Origin: Synechococcales cyanobacterium CNB
Lineage (GTDB): Bacteria > Planctomycetota > Phycisphaerae > Phycisphaerales > UBA1924
Direction of reading: 5' to 3'
Assembly (NCBI GenBank): GCA_030263455.1
Contig: SZOZ01000001.1
Location: 62,001-126,000 of the forward strand
DNA: 64,000 bases
In this document: one piece after another, positions 51,699 through 60,599 of the stretch
Numbering within the stretch: position 1 is the first letter of the stretch
How the letters are laid out: each line of letters opens with the position of its first letter
Program-made: the position numbers and the translations under genes
Notes under the pieces: generated by a model
Databases searched by the model: none
Seen by the model: only the letters and a program-made list of their open reading frames with translations
What the model was told of the DNA's origin: nothing

Positions 51699-54104
51699 CT
51701 ACGTCTTGCGCACGATGGCGACTGCGCACTTCTTGTAGTCCGGCTGGCGGGAGTATGGGTCGTATTCGTCCAGCGTGACGAGGTTGATCAGCCGGCCTTC
51801 GTCGAAGAACGGCACAAAGACCTCGCCCGGCTTCGGGTCGCCGCGTCCGCCGATCCAGACGGGCAGGTCGATCTCGCCTCGCCGGCTCTTCACGGCAACG
51901 ATCTCGCCGTTTCGCACGCCGAGACGGGCCGCATCGTCCGCGTGCATCTCCACGTACGCCATCGGCATGGCGCGGTGCAGTTGCGGGATGCGCCTCGTCA
52001 TGGTCCCGGTGTGCCAGTGCTCGAGCACGCGACCTGTGCAGAGCCAGAACGGATAGTCAGCGTCCGGCATCTCGGGCGGGAACTCGTGGGGCCGGAACCA
52101 GATCAGCGCTCGGTCGTCCTTCGTCACCGAGTGATAGAACTGGAACTCCCTGCCCTTCTCGACGTATGGGTCGTCGAACCCGCTGAAGCGCCAGCGCGTT
52201 TCTCGCCACGAGCCATCCGGGTGCCGGACGACGGGCCACCGCAGGCCGCGGGCTTTGACGTATTCCTGGTACGGCGCAAGATCCTTGTGCTTGAGGCGCG
52301 TGAAGGGGCGGTACTCCTCGAACATCCGCTCGTCCACGTTCACGTCGTAGTAGTGCTCCCACTCCCAGATCGGAACCTCCCTGCCCGACTTGTCGGTGGT
52401 GTGGAAGATCCACCTGCCGTCGCGGTCCTTCATGCCCTCGTGTCCCATGTCGAAGAGCCGCCGCGAGACGGCGATCATCTGCCAGGCGTCGTCGCGTGCG
52501 TCTCCCGGCGGCTCCACCATCTTGAACCACTGTTGAGTGCGGCGTTCGCTGTTGCCGTACATCCCGTTCTTCTCGACCCACATCGCGCTGGGCAGCACGA
52601 GATCGGCCAGCTCCGTCGTCGCTGTTGGGTACACGTCGGAGACGATGAGGAACTTGTCGGCCAGATCCTTCTTCTTTCGGAAGTTGCGGTAGAGGTTCGG
52701 CAGCGTCTGGCCGGGGTTCGTCACCTGCACCCACAGCGTCGTGATGTCGCCGCCGTCGGCCGTCGGCGTGTTGAACCGCTTGAACATTTCGACGGTGTGA
52801 TGCCCTGGCGTCGGGTTGATGCGACCCTCGGGTACGTTCCACAACTCTTCCGCGTCGCGCCGGTGTTCGGCGTTGGCGATCAGACGGCCGCCGGGCAGCA
52901 GGTGGCACAGCGTGCCGACCTCGCGCACCGTGCCGCACGCCGAGGGCTGGCCCGTCAGGCTGGTCGCCGCGTTGCCCGGCGTTCCGAAGTGCCCTGAGAG
53001 GAAGTGGATGCCGTGGACGAGACAGTTGATCGCCGTGCCGCGGGTGTGCTGGTTCATGCCCATGCACCAGAGGCTGTTGATCCGCAGGTCGCGCCGCCCG
53101 AACATCTCGCCGAGCATGCGGATCTTCTCCGCGGGAACGCCGGACAGTTCCTCGACCTTCTCCGGCGTGTACGGCTCGACGGCCCTTGCGTACTCGTCGA
53201 ATGTCATCGGCACCCCCAGCATCGCTGGGGGCGAACCGTCCTCCGACCGCGGTCCGAGTTGGCGGAAGTTGCAGTGCTTCTCCACGAAGGCGCGATCGAA
53301 CGTTCCGTTGCGGATGAGCAGGTGCGCGATGCCGTTGGCGATCGCCAGGTCGCCGTGCGGCTTGAAGAAGAGCACGTGGTCGGCGAACTCGCTCGTGCGC
53401 GTGCGGCGCGTCGTCAGGTCGATGATCGTGACCTTTTCGCCCCGTGTGCGACGGTCCACCAGGCGCGAGAACAGCACAGGGTGCATCTCGGCCATGTTGT
53501 TGCCCCACATGATGGCCACGTCGCACCGGTCGAGATCGTCGTAACACCCCGGGGGCTCATCGACCCCGAACGTCGAGAGGAAGCCAGTTACGGCGGATGA
53601 CATGCACAGGCGCGGGTTGCCGTCGATGTGGTTGTTCCCGAGGCCAGCCTTCATGAACTTGTTGCCGATGCAGCCCTCCGCGATCGTCCACTGGCCGGAG
53701 CCATAGAGGGCGAACCCCTTCGGGTTCTCGGCGATCTTGTCCGCGATGATCCCGATCGCTTCGTCCCACGAGATCGGCGTCAGTCGGCCGTTCTTGCGGA
53801 GCATCGGCCTGGTCAGTCGATCCTCGCCGTAGAGGATCGCTCCGACGTGGTAGCCCTTCACACACAGCAGGCCCTTGTTCACCTCCGCTTTCTGGTCGCC
53901 CTGAATGGCGACAACGCGGCCGTTCTCCGTGGCCACCATGACGTGGCAGCCAGTCCCGCAGAACCGGCACGGGGCCTTCTCCCAACGGAGGCCGGACCCC
54001 GGAAGGAGCGGCAGGGCGAACGACCGCGTCGTCCCCGCCGCCGCGGCCGTGGCCGCTGCCATCGCAGCCGACTTCACGAACGTGCGCCTGTCAACCGTCA
54101 GCAT
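51699..54104 (-). CDS. napA: Periplasmic nitrate reductase catalytic subunit
   Basis: An 801-residue Mo-bisMGD enzyme reducing nitrate to nitrite. It has a Tat signal (DRRTFVKSAAMAAA), the cluster motif CRFCGTGCHV with a distant Cys in LLCVKGYH (Lys for electron transfer), the Mo-ligand Cys in RLCMSSAVTGF, and a C-terminal LCTGRVLEHWHTGTMTRR typical of NapA. AAGGAG precedes ATG 54104, which overlaps the napD end by 14 bp. The downstream cytochrome supplies electrons; the moa/moe genes in the window supply the cofactor. Confidence 0.94.
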   Translation of the reverse strand: MLTVDRRTFVKSAAMAAATAAAAGTTRSFALPLLPGSGLRWEKAPCRFCGTGCHVMVATENGRVVAIQGDQKAEVNKGLLCVKGYHVGAILYGEDRLTRPMLRKNGRLTPISWDEAIGIIADKIAENPKGFALYGSGQWTIAEGCIGNKFMKAGLGNNHIDGNPRLCMSSAVTGFLSTFGVDEPPGCYDDLDRCDVAIMWGNNMAEMHPVLFSRLVDRRTRGEKVTIIDLTTRRTRTSEFADHVLFFKPHGDLAIANGIAHLLIRNGTFDRAFVEKHCNFRQLGPRSEDGSPPAMLGVPMTFDEYARAVEPYTPEKVEELSGVPAEKIRMLGEMFGRRDLRINSLWCMGMNQHTRGTAINCLVHGIHFLSGHFGTPGNAATSLTGQPSACGTVREVGTLCHLLPGGRLIANAEHRRDAEELWNVPEGRINPTPGHHTVEMFKRFNTPTADGGDITTLWVQVTNPGQTLPNLYRNFRKKKDLADKFLIVSDVYPTATTELADLVLPSAMWVEKNGMYGNSERRTQQWFKMVEPPGDARDDAWQMIAVSRRLFDMGHEGMKDRDGRWIFHTTDKSGREVPIWEWEHYYDVNVDERMFEEYRPFTRLKHKDLAPYQEYVKARGLRWPVVRHPDGSWRETRWRFSGFDDPYVEKGREFQFYHSVTKDDRALIWFRPHEFPPEMPDADYPFWLCTGRVLEHWHTGTMTRRIPQLHRAMPMAYVEMHADDAARLGVRNGEIVAVKSRRGEIDLPVWIGGRGDPKPGEVFVPFFDEGRLINLVTLDEYDPYSRQPDYKKCAVAIVRKT

Positions 54105-54354
54105 CGTCGGCTCCTTCCTCGCCGCCCCCGAAATCCACGAACGCCACGTCCACGAAACGCACACCGGGCGTGTTCCTCAACGTGGCGAAGACCTCCTCAT
54201 CCTCGAAGCGGGATCCCGTCTCGACCACGATCGGCAACCGCTCGCCGGCGCGCTCGCCCAGCGTGATCCGGGGATCGCGCTCCAGCACGTGGATCGCGCG
54301 CTCCGCCAGCGGCCCGTCACGTTCGAGCGTCAGCACCAGTCCGCTGATGGACAC
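54091..54354 (-). CDS. napD: NapD-type assembly chaperone
   Basis: An 87-residue cytoplasmic protein with the ferredoxin-like NapD fold: VSISGLVLTLERDG at the start and a second strand RLPIVVETGS. NapD binds the NapA Tat signal until the cofactor is inserted. The start is GTG 54354, with GGAGA at about 10 nt. Its 3' end overlaps napA by 14 bp. First gene of the nap operon. Confidence 0.8.
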   Translation of the reverse strand: MSISGLVLTLERDGPLAERAIHVLERDPRITLGERAGERLPIVVETGSRFEDEEVFATLRNTPGVRFVDVAFVDFGGGEEGADDADG

Positions 54355-54379
54355 GCGAGGGTCTCCTCTTCTCCATTTT

Positions 54380-54396
54380 GCCCGATCTGGTCGGGC
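54380..54396. promoter_or_regulatory. Palindrome GCCCGA-N5-TCGGGC in the divergent promoter region
   Basis: A perfect 6-bp inverted repeat (54380-54385 and 54391-54396) between the divergent napD and tetraheme cytochrome genes (54355-54474, AT-rich to its right). Its symmetry and position suit a dimeric regulator controlling both operons. It does not match an FNR or NarL site. Confidence 0.45.
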
Positions 54397-54474
54397 GTTG
54401 CTTGATCGTCCACTCATTCACGATATCATCATCGACTACTCTTTTTGTCCGTTGACTGTAGGCTTTCAGACTTC

Positions 54475-55182
54475 ATGCGGTCCTCACCCGCCGACTCCCC
54501 GATGCCCCGCTCGACAGGCCCGGCATGGGCTGGGTGGCTCTTTCTGCCCGGGTTTTTTCTCCTAGCGGGGTTCATGGCGCTCGACCCGATCGGGCCGCGC
54601 GTTCCCGATGCCGAGCCGGTGATCGTTTCGCGGCATGACCTCAACGTCGGTCCGCAGCGTGCCGCGATGGACGACCCTCCGCAGGCCCTCATCAACGGCG
54701 TCCCCCAAGGGTGCCAGGACTGCCATCGCATCTTCGTCTCGGTGGACAAGCCAATCGCCGAACTGAGCATGCACCACGAGATCGTCCTGAGTCACGGCCT
54801 CAACGACCGCTGCTTCAACTGCCACGACCGCAACGATCATGACCGGCTCCGCCTTCACGACGGCTCCACCGTACCCTTCTCGCAGGTTGCCACGCTGTGC
54901 GCCCAGTGCCACGGCACCGCCTACCGCGACTGGCAGCGCGGCACCCACGGCAAGACGCTCGGCTACTGGAACCGTGAACTCGGCGAGGCCCTCCGCCTCC
55001 GCTGCACCGAGTGCCACGATCCGCACTCGCCGCGTTACCCGCCGTTCACTCCCTTGCCCGGACCGAACACGCTGCGCATGGGGGATCAGGACGCGCACGG
55101 TCATCACGGGCCAGGTCGCCACCATCCGCTGCTGCGCCGGATCGGCGAGCCGGAGCATCACCAACCGGGGGGAAAGCCATGA
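54475..55182 (+). CDS. Membrane-anchored tetraheme cytochrome c
   Basis: A 235-residue protein with one N-terminal membrane helix (about 17-34) and four heme motifs, CQDCH (80-84), CFNCH, CAQCH and CTECH, and His-rich tails. It probably links the NrfD-type quinol module encoded next to NapA. It is not a classical NapC. Start ATG 54475 (a TTG at 54445 lies upstream). Its stop overlaps the next start (ATGA). Confidence 0.82.
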   Translation: MRSSPADSPMPRSTGPAWAGWLFLPGFFLLAGFMALDPIGPRVPDAEPVIVSRHDLNVGPQRAAMDDPPQALINGVPQGCQDCHRIFVSVDKPIAELSMHHEIVLSHGLNDRCFNCHDRNDHDRLRLHDGSTVPFSQVATLCAQCHGTAYRDWQRGTHGKTLGYWNRELGEALRLRCTECHDPHSPRYPPFTPLPGPNTLRMGDQDAHGHHGPGRHHPLLRRIGEPEHHQPGGKP

Positions 55183-56351
55183 GACTCCCCATCCTGAAAA
55201 GCCCCTCGAACGGGCACGGCGGCGGCGGTTCGTGCGGCAGCGGCTGCGGTTGCTCCTCCGGCAACGGGGGCACTCCTGCCGCGGATGGTCCCGGCATGTC
55301 GCGTCGCAGTTTCCTCCGCACGGGCACGGCGGCGGCGGGGGGGCTGACCGCGCTCGCGGCCGCGCTCAGCCCGCTCCGCGAACTCGAACGCGAGGACGCC
55401 CCAACCCTCGAACAGTTCCTGCAGAAGCACTACAAGGAGATGACGCCAGCGGACATGGAGCGTGCCCTCGAGCGCATCCGCGCTCAGGTCGAGCGCCGCT
55501 ACGGCGTTCGCCCGGAACTACGCGACTACAAGCCCATGGACGGCGTCGAGTTCGTCTATGCGCTGAACATCAGCCGCTGCATCGGATGCCGCAAGTGCGT
55601 CCACGCCTGCGTCGCCGAGAACAACCAGAGCCGCTCGCCCGAGGTCCAGTACATCCGCGTGATCGAGATGCCCCGCGGCACGATGGACCTCGAAAAGGGC
55701 AACCACCACTACGACCGCCCGACCGTTCCCGATGAGGGGCACTTCTACCTGCCCGTGCAGTGCCACCAGTGTGCCAACCCGCCGTGCGTGAAGGTGTGCC
55801 CGGTGGAGGCAACATGGCAGGACGCGGACGGGATCACCGTCATCGACTACGACTGGTGCATCGGGTGCCGGTACTGCGAGGCGGCGTGCCCGTACTGGGC
55901 GCGCCGCTTCAACTTCTCGAAACCGCGCCTGCCCGCCGACCAGGTGAACCCGAACATGGGCTACCTTTCCAATCGCCCGCGCGACAAGGGCGTCATGGAG
56001 AAGTGCCACTTCTGTCTCCAGCGCACTCGGCAGGGGCGCATGCCGGCCTGCCTCGAAGTCTGTCCGACCGGCGCGCGAAAGTTCGGCAACGTGCTCGACC
56101 CCGAGAGCGAGGTCGCCCAGATTCTCCGTACCAAGCGGGTGTTCGTGCTCAAGGAGGACGCGGGCACGCTCCCGCGCTTCTTCTACTACTTCGATGAGCG
56201 CTACCCCAGCGGCCTCGACCCAGAGGCCGCCGAGATCGCGCGACGCCTCGAAGCCGAGGAGGGCGAGCGTTACGGCCGCCTTCCAGGGGAGGACGGCCCC
56301 GAACTGCGCTGGCGCGACATTGCGGACGGCGCGATGGGGGCGCTGGCGTGA
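55179..56351 (+). CDS. Tat-exported polyferredoxin (DsrO/HybA-like)
   Basis: A 390-residue iron-sulfur subunit. A Tat signal SRRSFLRTGTAAAGG sits unusually 40 residues in, after a Gly/Cys-rich start (CGSGCGCSSG). Four cubane motifs follow: CIGCRKCVHAC, CHQCANPPCVKVCP, CIGCRYCEAACPY and CHFCLQRTRQGRMPACLEVCP. With the NrfD-like protein it forms a quinol-linked complex of the complex iron-sulfur molybdoenzyme type. ATG 55179 overlaps the previous stop. Confidence 0.87.
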   Translation: MRLPILKSPSNGHGGGGSCGSGCGCSSGNGGTPAADGPGMSRRSFLRTGTAAAGGLTALAAALSPLRELEREDAPTLEQFLQKHYKEMTPADMERALERIRAQVERRYGVRPELRDYKPMDGVEFVYALNISRCIGCRKCVHACVAENNQSRSPEVQYIRVIEMPRGTMDLEKGNHHYDRPTVPDEGHFYLPVQCHQCANPPCVKVCPVEATWQDADGITVIDYDWCIGCRYCEAACPYWARRFNFSKPRLPADQVNPNMGYLSNRPRDKGVMEKCHFCLQRTRQGRMPACLEVCPTGARKFGNVLDPESEVAQILRTKRVFVLKEDAGTLPRFFYYFDERYPSGLDPEAAEIARRLEAEEGERYGRLPGEDGPELRWRDIADGAMGALA

Positions 56352-57607
56352 GAACCTACCTCACCTTCCTGTGGCGCTGCTTCCGCCTCTCGTTCGTCGG
56401 CGACGGGCGGTACTACGCCTGGATGTTCTTCCTTACCGCCGTCGCCCTGCTCGGCCTGAATGCCTATTGCCGGCAACTCGTGCATGGTCTCGCCGTCACA
56501 GGGATGACCGACCAGGTCTCGTGGGGTTTGTATATCGCCAACTTCACGTTCCTTGTCGGCATGGCAGCCGCGGCCGTCATGCTCGTCATCCCCGTCTACG
56601 TCTACCGCAACCGCGAACTGCACGACCTCGTGATCTTCGGCGAGCTCTTCGCTGTCGCCGCCATCATCATGGCGCTCCTCTTCGTCACCGTGGATCTCGG
56701 CCGACCCGACCGCTTCCACCACCTCTTTCTCCGCTTCAACTTTCCCATCTCCATGCTCACGTGGGACGTTCTCGTGCTCAACGGCTACCTCCTTCTCAAC
56801 CTGCACATCTGCGGCTACCTCATCTACTGCGCATACAGGGGGCGCAGGCCGGGCAGACTCTTCTACCTGCCCTTCGTCTTCATCGCCATCGTCTGGGCGG
56901 TGAGCATCCACACCGTCACAGCGTTCCTCTACAGCGGCCTCGGCAGCCGCCCGTTCTGGAACTCCGCCGTCATCGCCCCGCGGTTTCTGGCCTCCGCGTT
57001 CGCGGCCGGGCCGGCATTCCTCATTCTGACGCTCGGCGTGCTGCGTCGCATCGGGGCCTATGAGGTGCCGCCGAAGGCGTTCCTCACGCTCCGCAACATC
57101 GTGACAGTCGCCATGACGATCAACATGTTCCTCCTCGGGTCCGAGGTCTTCACCGAGTTCTACACCGACTCGGCCCACACCGCCTCTGCCCGCTATCTCT
57201 ACCTCGGCCTCGACGGGCGAGCGGCCCTCGTTCCGTGGATCTGGTCGGCGATCGCCATGAACACCGTCGCCCTCGCGCTCCTCTACCTGCCATTCTCACG
57301 CCGCGAACGGTTCCTGCACATTGCCTGCGTGCTGATGATCGTCGGCATCTGGGTCGAGAAGGGCATGGGCCTCATCATCCCCGGGTTCGTGCCGACGCCC
57401 CTCGGCGAAATCGTCGAGTACACGCCCACGCTCAACGAGTCGCTGGTCTCCGCAGGGATATGGGCGTTCGGCCTGCTGCTCTTCACGATCATGGTGCGCA
57501 TCACCGTGCCGGTACTGTCGGGCCGGCTCACGGAGCGGAGCGGGTACACGCCCGAGGCGCCGCCGCGTGCGCCGGGCCACGCCCACGCGCAGGAGGGCGC
57601 CGCGTGA
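56348..57607 (+). CDS. NrfD/PsrC/DsrP-family quinol-interacting membrane subunit
   Basis: A 419-residue integral membrane protein with about ten helices, opening YYAWMFFLTAVALLGL and containing VDLGRPDRF and SVHTVTAFLYSG-like segments of the NrfD family (here SIHTVTAFLYSG). It exchanges electrons with the quinol pool and passes them through the FeS subunit. It starts at GTG 56348, overlapping the previous stop (GTGA). Confidence 0.9.
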   Translation: MRTYLTFLWRCFRLSFVGDGRYYAWMFFLTAVALLGLNAYCRQLVHGLAVTGMTDQVSWGLYIANFTFLVGMAAAAVMLVIPVYVYRNRELHDLVIFGELFAVAAIIMALLFVTVDLGRPDRFHHLFLRFNFPISMLTWDVLVLNGYLLLNLHICGYLIYCAYRGRRPGRLFYLPFVFIAIVWAVSIHTVTAFLYSGLGSRPFWNSAVIAPRFLASAFAAGPAFLILTLGVLRRIGAYEVPPKAFLTLRNIVTVAMTINMFLLGSEVFTEFYTDSAHTASARYLYLGLDGRAALVPWIWSAIAMNTVALALLYLPFSRRERFLHIACVLMIVGIWVEKGMGLIIPGFVPTPLGEIVEYTPTLNESLVSAGIWAFGLLLFTIMVRITVPVLSGRLTERSGYTPEAPPRAPGHAHAQEGAA

Positions 57608-58050
57608 AGCCGCACGTTCCATCCGCCGATGACGCCCGCATCGCCCTGCACGAGCACCTCGTGGAGAAGGCGACGAGCGCGCGCCTCCGCCACGGCCTGC
57701 TGATCGACGCGGACGCGATCCTCCGCATCCTCAACGACCGCGAGACCGTCCGTTACCCGGTCGAGGTCGCGTTCGACGCTCGTCCGCTCGAACCCGGCGA
57801 GTTTGCCTACCCGCGGCCGCTGGGTGAGCGCCCCTCCGACGGCTTCCGCCTCTGCCTGCACCCGTGGTTCGAACCGATGCCCGAGGTCTGGCCGCTCCTT
57901 ATCGCCTATCACCTGCCGACCATCAACTACGGTGAGATCGCAGGGCCGGCCGAGGCGGAGCTGTTCGGTGCGGCCCTGCTCGGCATCGAACGAGAAGAGT
58001 ATTACAACGCGTTGTGTGAACTCGCGGACTCCATCCCGGGGGAGAACTGA
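57604..58050 (+). CDS. Hypothetical protein coupled to the NrfD-like gene
   Basis: A 148-residue soluble protein starting at GTG 57604 over the previous stop (GTGA). It contains DARPLEPGEFAYPRPLGERPSDGFRLCLHPWFEPMPEVWPLLIAYHLP and no recognised domain. The tight coupling to the FeS/NrfD genes suggests an assembly or accessory role; nothing else can be read from it. Confidence 0.6.
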   Translation: MKPHVPSADDARIALHEHLVEKATSARLRHGLLIDADAILRILNDRETVRYPVEVAFDARPLEPGEFAYPRPLGERPSDGFRLCLHPWFEPMPEVWPLLIAYHLPTINYGEIAGPAEAELFGAALLGIEREEYYNALCELADSIPGEN

Positions 58051-58059
58051 GCGCAGCAG

Positions 58060-59502
58060 ATGATCCGCAGGACAAGCGGGAAGCGTTCCTGGGCCGAGCC
58101 GTACCGCATCAAGATGGTCGAGCCGCTCCGCATGACTACGCGCGCGGAGCGTGAGTGCGCCATCGCGGAGGCCGGCTTCAACACGTTCCTCCTCCGCAGC
58201 CGCGACGTTTACATCGACCTTCTCACCGACTCCGGCACCTCCGCCATGAGCGACCGCCAGTGGGCTGGGATGATGCTCGGCGACGAGGCGTACGCCGGCT
58301 CGGAGAACTACTACCACCTCGAAGACGTCGTCCGGCGACGGTACGGGTTCCGTCATCTCATCCCAACGCACCAGGGCCGAGGCGCGGAGCACATCCTCTG
58401 CCGCCTGCTCGTGTCGCCGGGCAGCATCATCCCCGGCAACATGTATTTCACGACCACGAAGGCGCACCTCGAGCTCGCCGGCGGCCGGTTCACAGACGTC
58501 ATCGTCGATGAGGCCCACGATCCGCTGAGCGAGGCGCCGTTCAAGGGCAACGTGGACCTGCGCAAACTCCGATCGCTGATCGAGTCCGTCGGCCCGGGGC
58601 GCATCCCATTCATCTGGGTGCAGTGCAACGTCAACATGGCGGGAGGGCAGCCGATCAGCCTCGCCAATCTCCGCGCCGTCTCCGACCTCTGCCGCTCCCG
58701 TGGCATCCGCGTCATCCTCGACGCCACCCGCGCCGTCGAGAACGCCTGGTTCATTTCGCAGCGAGAGCCTGAGCACCGGGGCCGTCCCATCGCGGACATT
58801 CTCCTCGACCTCTGCGCCTGCGCGGACGGCTGCACCAACTCCGCCAAGAAGGACTGCCTCGTCAACATCGGCGGCTTTCTCTGCCTGAACGACGATGCGC
58901 TCGCCGGGAAGGCCCGCAACCTCGTCGTCGTCTTCGAGGGCCTCCACACCTACGGCGGGCTCGCGGGGCGCGACATGGAGGCCATGGCGATCGGCATCGA
59001 GGAGTCCATCCAGGAGGACCACGTCCGCGCCCGCGTCGGACAGGTCGAGTACCTCGGCACCCTCCTGCGAGAGGCCGGGGTTCCGATCGTGCTGCCGATC
59101 GGCGGGCACGGCGTGTTCATCGACGCGGCTCGCTTCCTCTCGCACATGCCGCGCGAGCAGTTCCCCGCCCAGGCCCTCGCCGCCGCGCTCTACGTCGAGT
59201 CGGGCGTGCGGGCCATGGAGCGCGGCGCGGTCTCCAGCGGCCGCAACCCGGACACCGGCGAGAACCTCTTTCCCGCTCTTGAACTCATCCGCCTCACGAT
59301 CCCCCGCCGTGTCTACACCCAGGCCCACATGGACGTCACCGCGGAATCGGTGATCGAGCTCTTCGAGCATCGAGACCGCATCGTCGGCCTTTGCTTCACG
59401 CACGAGCCGGAGTATCTCCGCTTCTTCCAGGCACGGTTCCAGCCCGTGGTAGGATCGAAGGTGCTGCTCGACGCCGAGCACGGAGCGACGGCTCACGCCT
59501 GA
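58060..59502 (+). CDS. Tryptophanase / tyrosine phenol-lyase-like PLP lyase
   Basis: A 480-residue PLP-dependent beta-eliminating lyase. It begins PYRIKMVEPLRMTTRAERE, and has DLLTDSGTSAMSDRQWAGMMLGDEAYAGS and the PLP-Lys region SAKKDCLVNIGG, all conserved in TnaA and Tpl. It would release pyruvate and ammonia with indole or phenol from Trp or Tyr; which substrate is used cannot be told. Start ATG 58060, 9 nt after the preceding gene, so it may be part of the operon, which is surprising for a nap-linked cluster. Confidence 0.88.
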   Translation: MIRRTSGKRSWAEPYRIKMVEPLRMTTRAERECAIAEAGFNTFLLRSRDVYIDLLTDSGTSAMSDRQWAGMMLGDEAYAGSENYYHLEDVVRRRYGFRHLIPTHQGRGAEHILCRLLVSPGSIIPGNMYFTTTKAHLELAGGRFTDVIVDEAHDPLSEAPFKGNVDLRKLRSLIESVGPGRIPFIWVQCNVNMAGGQPISLANLRAVSDLCRSRGIRVILDATRAVENAWFISQREPEHRGRPIADILLDLCACADGCTNSAKKDCLVNIGGFLCLNDDALAGKARNLVVVFEGLHTYGGLAGRDMEAMAIGIEESIQEDHVRARVGQVEYLGTLLREAGVPIVLPIGGHGVFIDAARFLSHMPREQFPAQALAAALYVESGVRAMERGAVSSGRNPDTGENLFPALELIRLTIPRRVYTQAHMDVTAESVIELFEHRDRIVGLCFTHEPEYLRFFQARFQPVVGSKVLLDAEHGATAHA

Positions 59503-59519
59503 GCCGCGCCGGAGCGACC

Positions 59520-60599
59520 ATGGGCTACGCCCTGCCTCTGCTCGCCGATCGGACAACGGGCCAAAGCCCGCTGCGCCCTCCTCCCGCGCCGGTGGCGGCG
59601 ACCGCACCGGGTCGCATGATCGACTCCCTCGGTCGGACCATCCGCGACCTGCGCCTCAGCCTCACCGACCGCTGCAACTTCCGCTGCGTCTACTGCCTCG
59701 AACCGGACGCACGCTTCATGCGCCGGCTCGACCTGCTCACGGATGACGAGATCGTCCGTGTCGCAGCCGCCTGCATCCGGCTGGGCGTTGAGAAGATCCG
59801 GCTCACAGGCGGCGAGCCGACGCTCCACCCGCGGCTCGCGTCCGTGATTGGTCGCGTCGCGGCTCTCGGAGTCACGGACCTTGCGCTGACGACGAATGGC
59901 TCGCGCCTCACTCCGGCGTCCCTCGCCGAGTGGCGAGCCGCCGGACTCACACGGATCACCGTCAGCCTCGACAGCATCCGGCCGGACCGCTTCGCCACGA
60001 TGACCCGAGCGCGAACCACTCCGGAGCAGGTCATCGAGGGTGTGCGCCGAGCCATCGACGCCGGCTTTGTCCCCGTGAAGATCAACGCTGTCCTCATGCG
60101 AGGTTTCAACGAGGACGAGATCGTCCCGCTCGCCGCGCTTGCACGCGAACTCGGAGTCGAGATGCGATTCATCGAGTTCATGCCGCTCGACGACGCGCGG
60201 GGCTGGGACCGCTCCCTCGTGGTGCCCGCGTCGGAAACGCTCGAACGAATCGCTGCGGAGTGGCCCCTCGTGCCGGAGGGACGCGACTCCGACTCCTCCA
60301 CCGCTCTCAACTTCGTCTTCGCGGATGGCGCGCTTGGCCGCATCGGCCTCATCGCGCCGGTCACCCGTCCGTTCTGCGGCCGGTGCAGCCGCCTGCGCAT
60401 CACTGCCGACGGCAAGGTCAGGCCGTGCCTCTTCAGCACGCAGGAATGGGATCTGCGCTCGCTGCTGCGAGGGGGCGCGAGCGACGCGGAGGTCGACCGC
60501 TTCCTCATCGACGCCACGTGGACGAAGCAGGCGGGCCACGGCATCGAATCCGCCGCCTTCCGTCAGCCGGATCGCCCCATGTCCGCGATCGGCGGCTGA
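59520..60599 (+). CDS. moaA: GTP 3',8-cyclase MoaA
   Basis: A 359-residue radical-SAM enzyme, first step of molybdenum cofactor synthesis. SAM cluster CNFRCVYC; C-terminal cluster CGRCSRLRITADGKVRPC; C-terminal GG after SAI, essential in MoaA. GGAGCG precedes ATG 59520. The last 37 bp overlap the convergent mobA gene. Confidence 0.95.
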   Translation: MGYALPLLADRTTGQSPLRPPPAPVAATAPGRMIDSLGRTIRDLRLSLTDRCNFRCVYCLEPDARFMRRLDLLTDDEIVRVAAACIRLGVEKIRLTGGEPTLHPRLASVIGRVAALGVTDLALTTNGSRLTPASLAEWRAAGLTRITVSLDSIRPDRFATMTRARTTPEQVIEGVRRAIDAGFVPVKINAVLMRGFNEDEIVPLAALARELGVEMRFIEFMPLDDARGWDRSLVVPASETLERIAAEWPLVPEGRDSDSSTALNFVFADGALGRIGLIAPVTRPFCGRCSRLRITADGKVRPCLFSTQEWDLRSLLRGGASDAEVDRFLIDATWTKQAGHGIESAAFRQPDRPMSAIGG

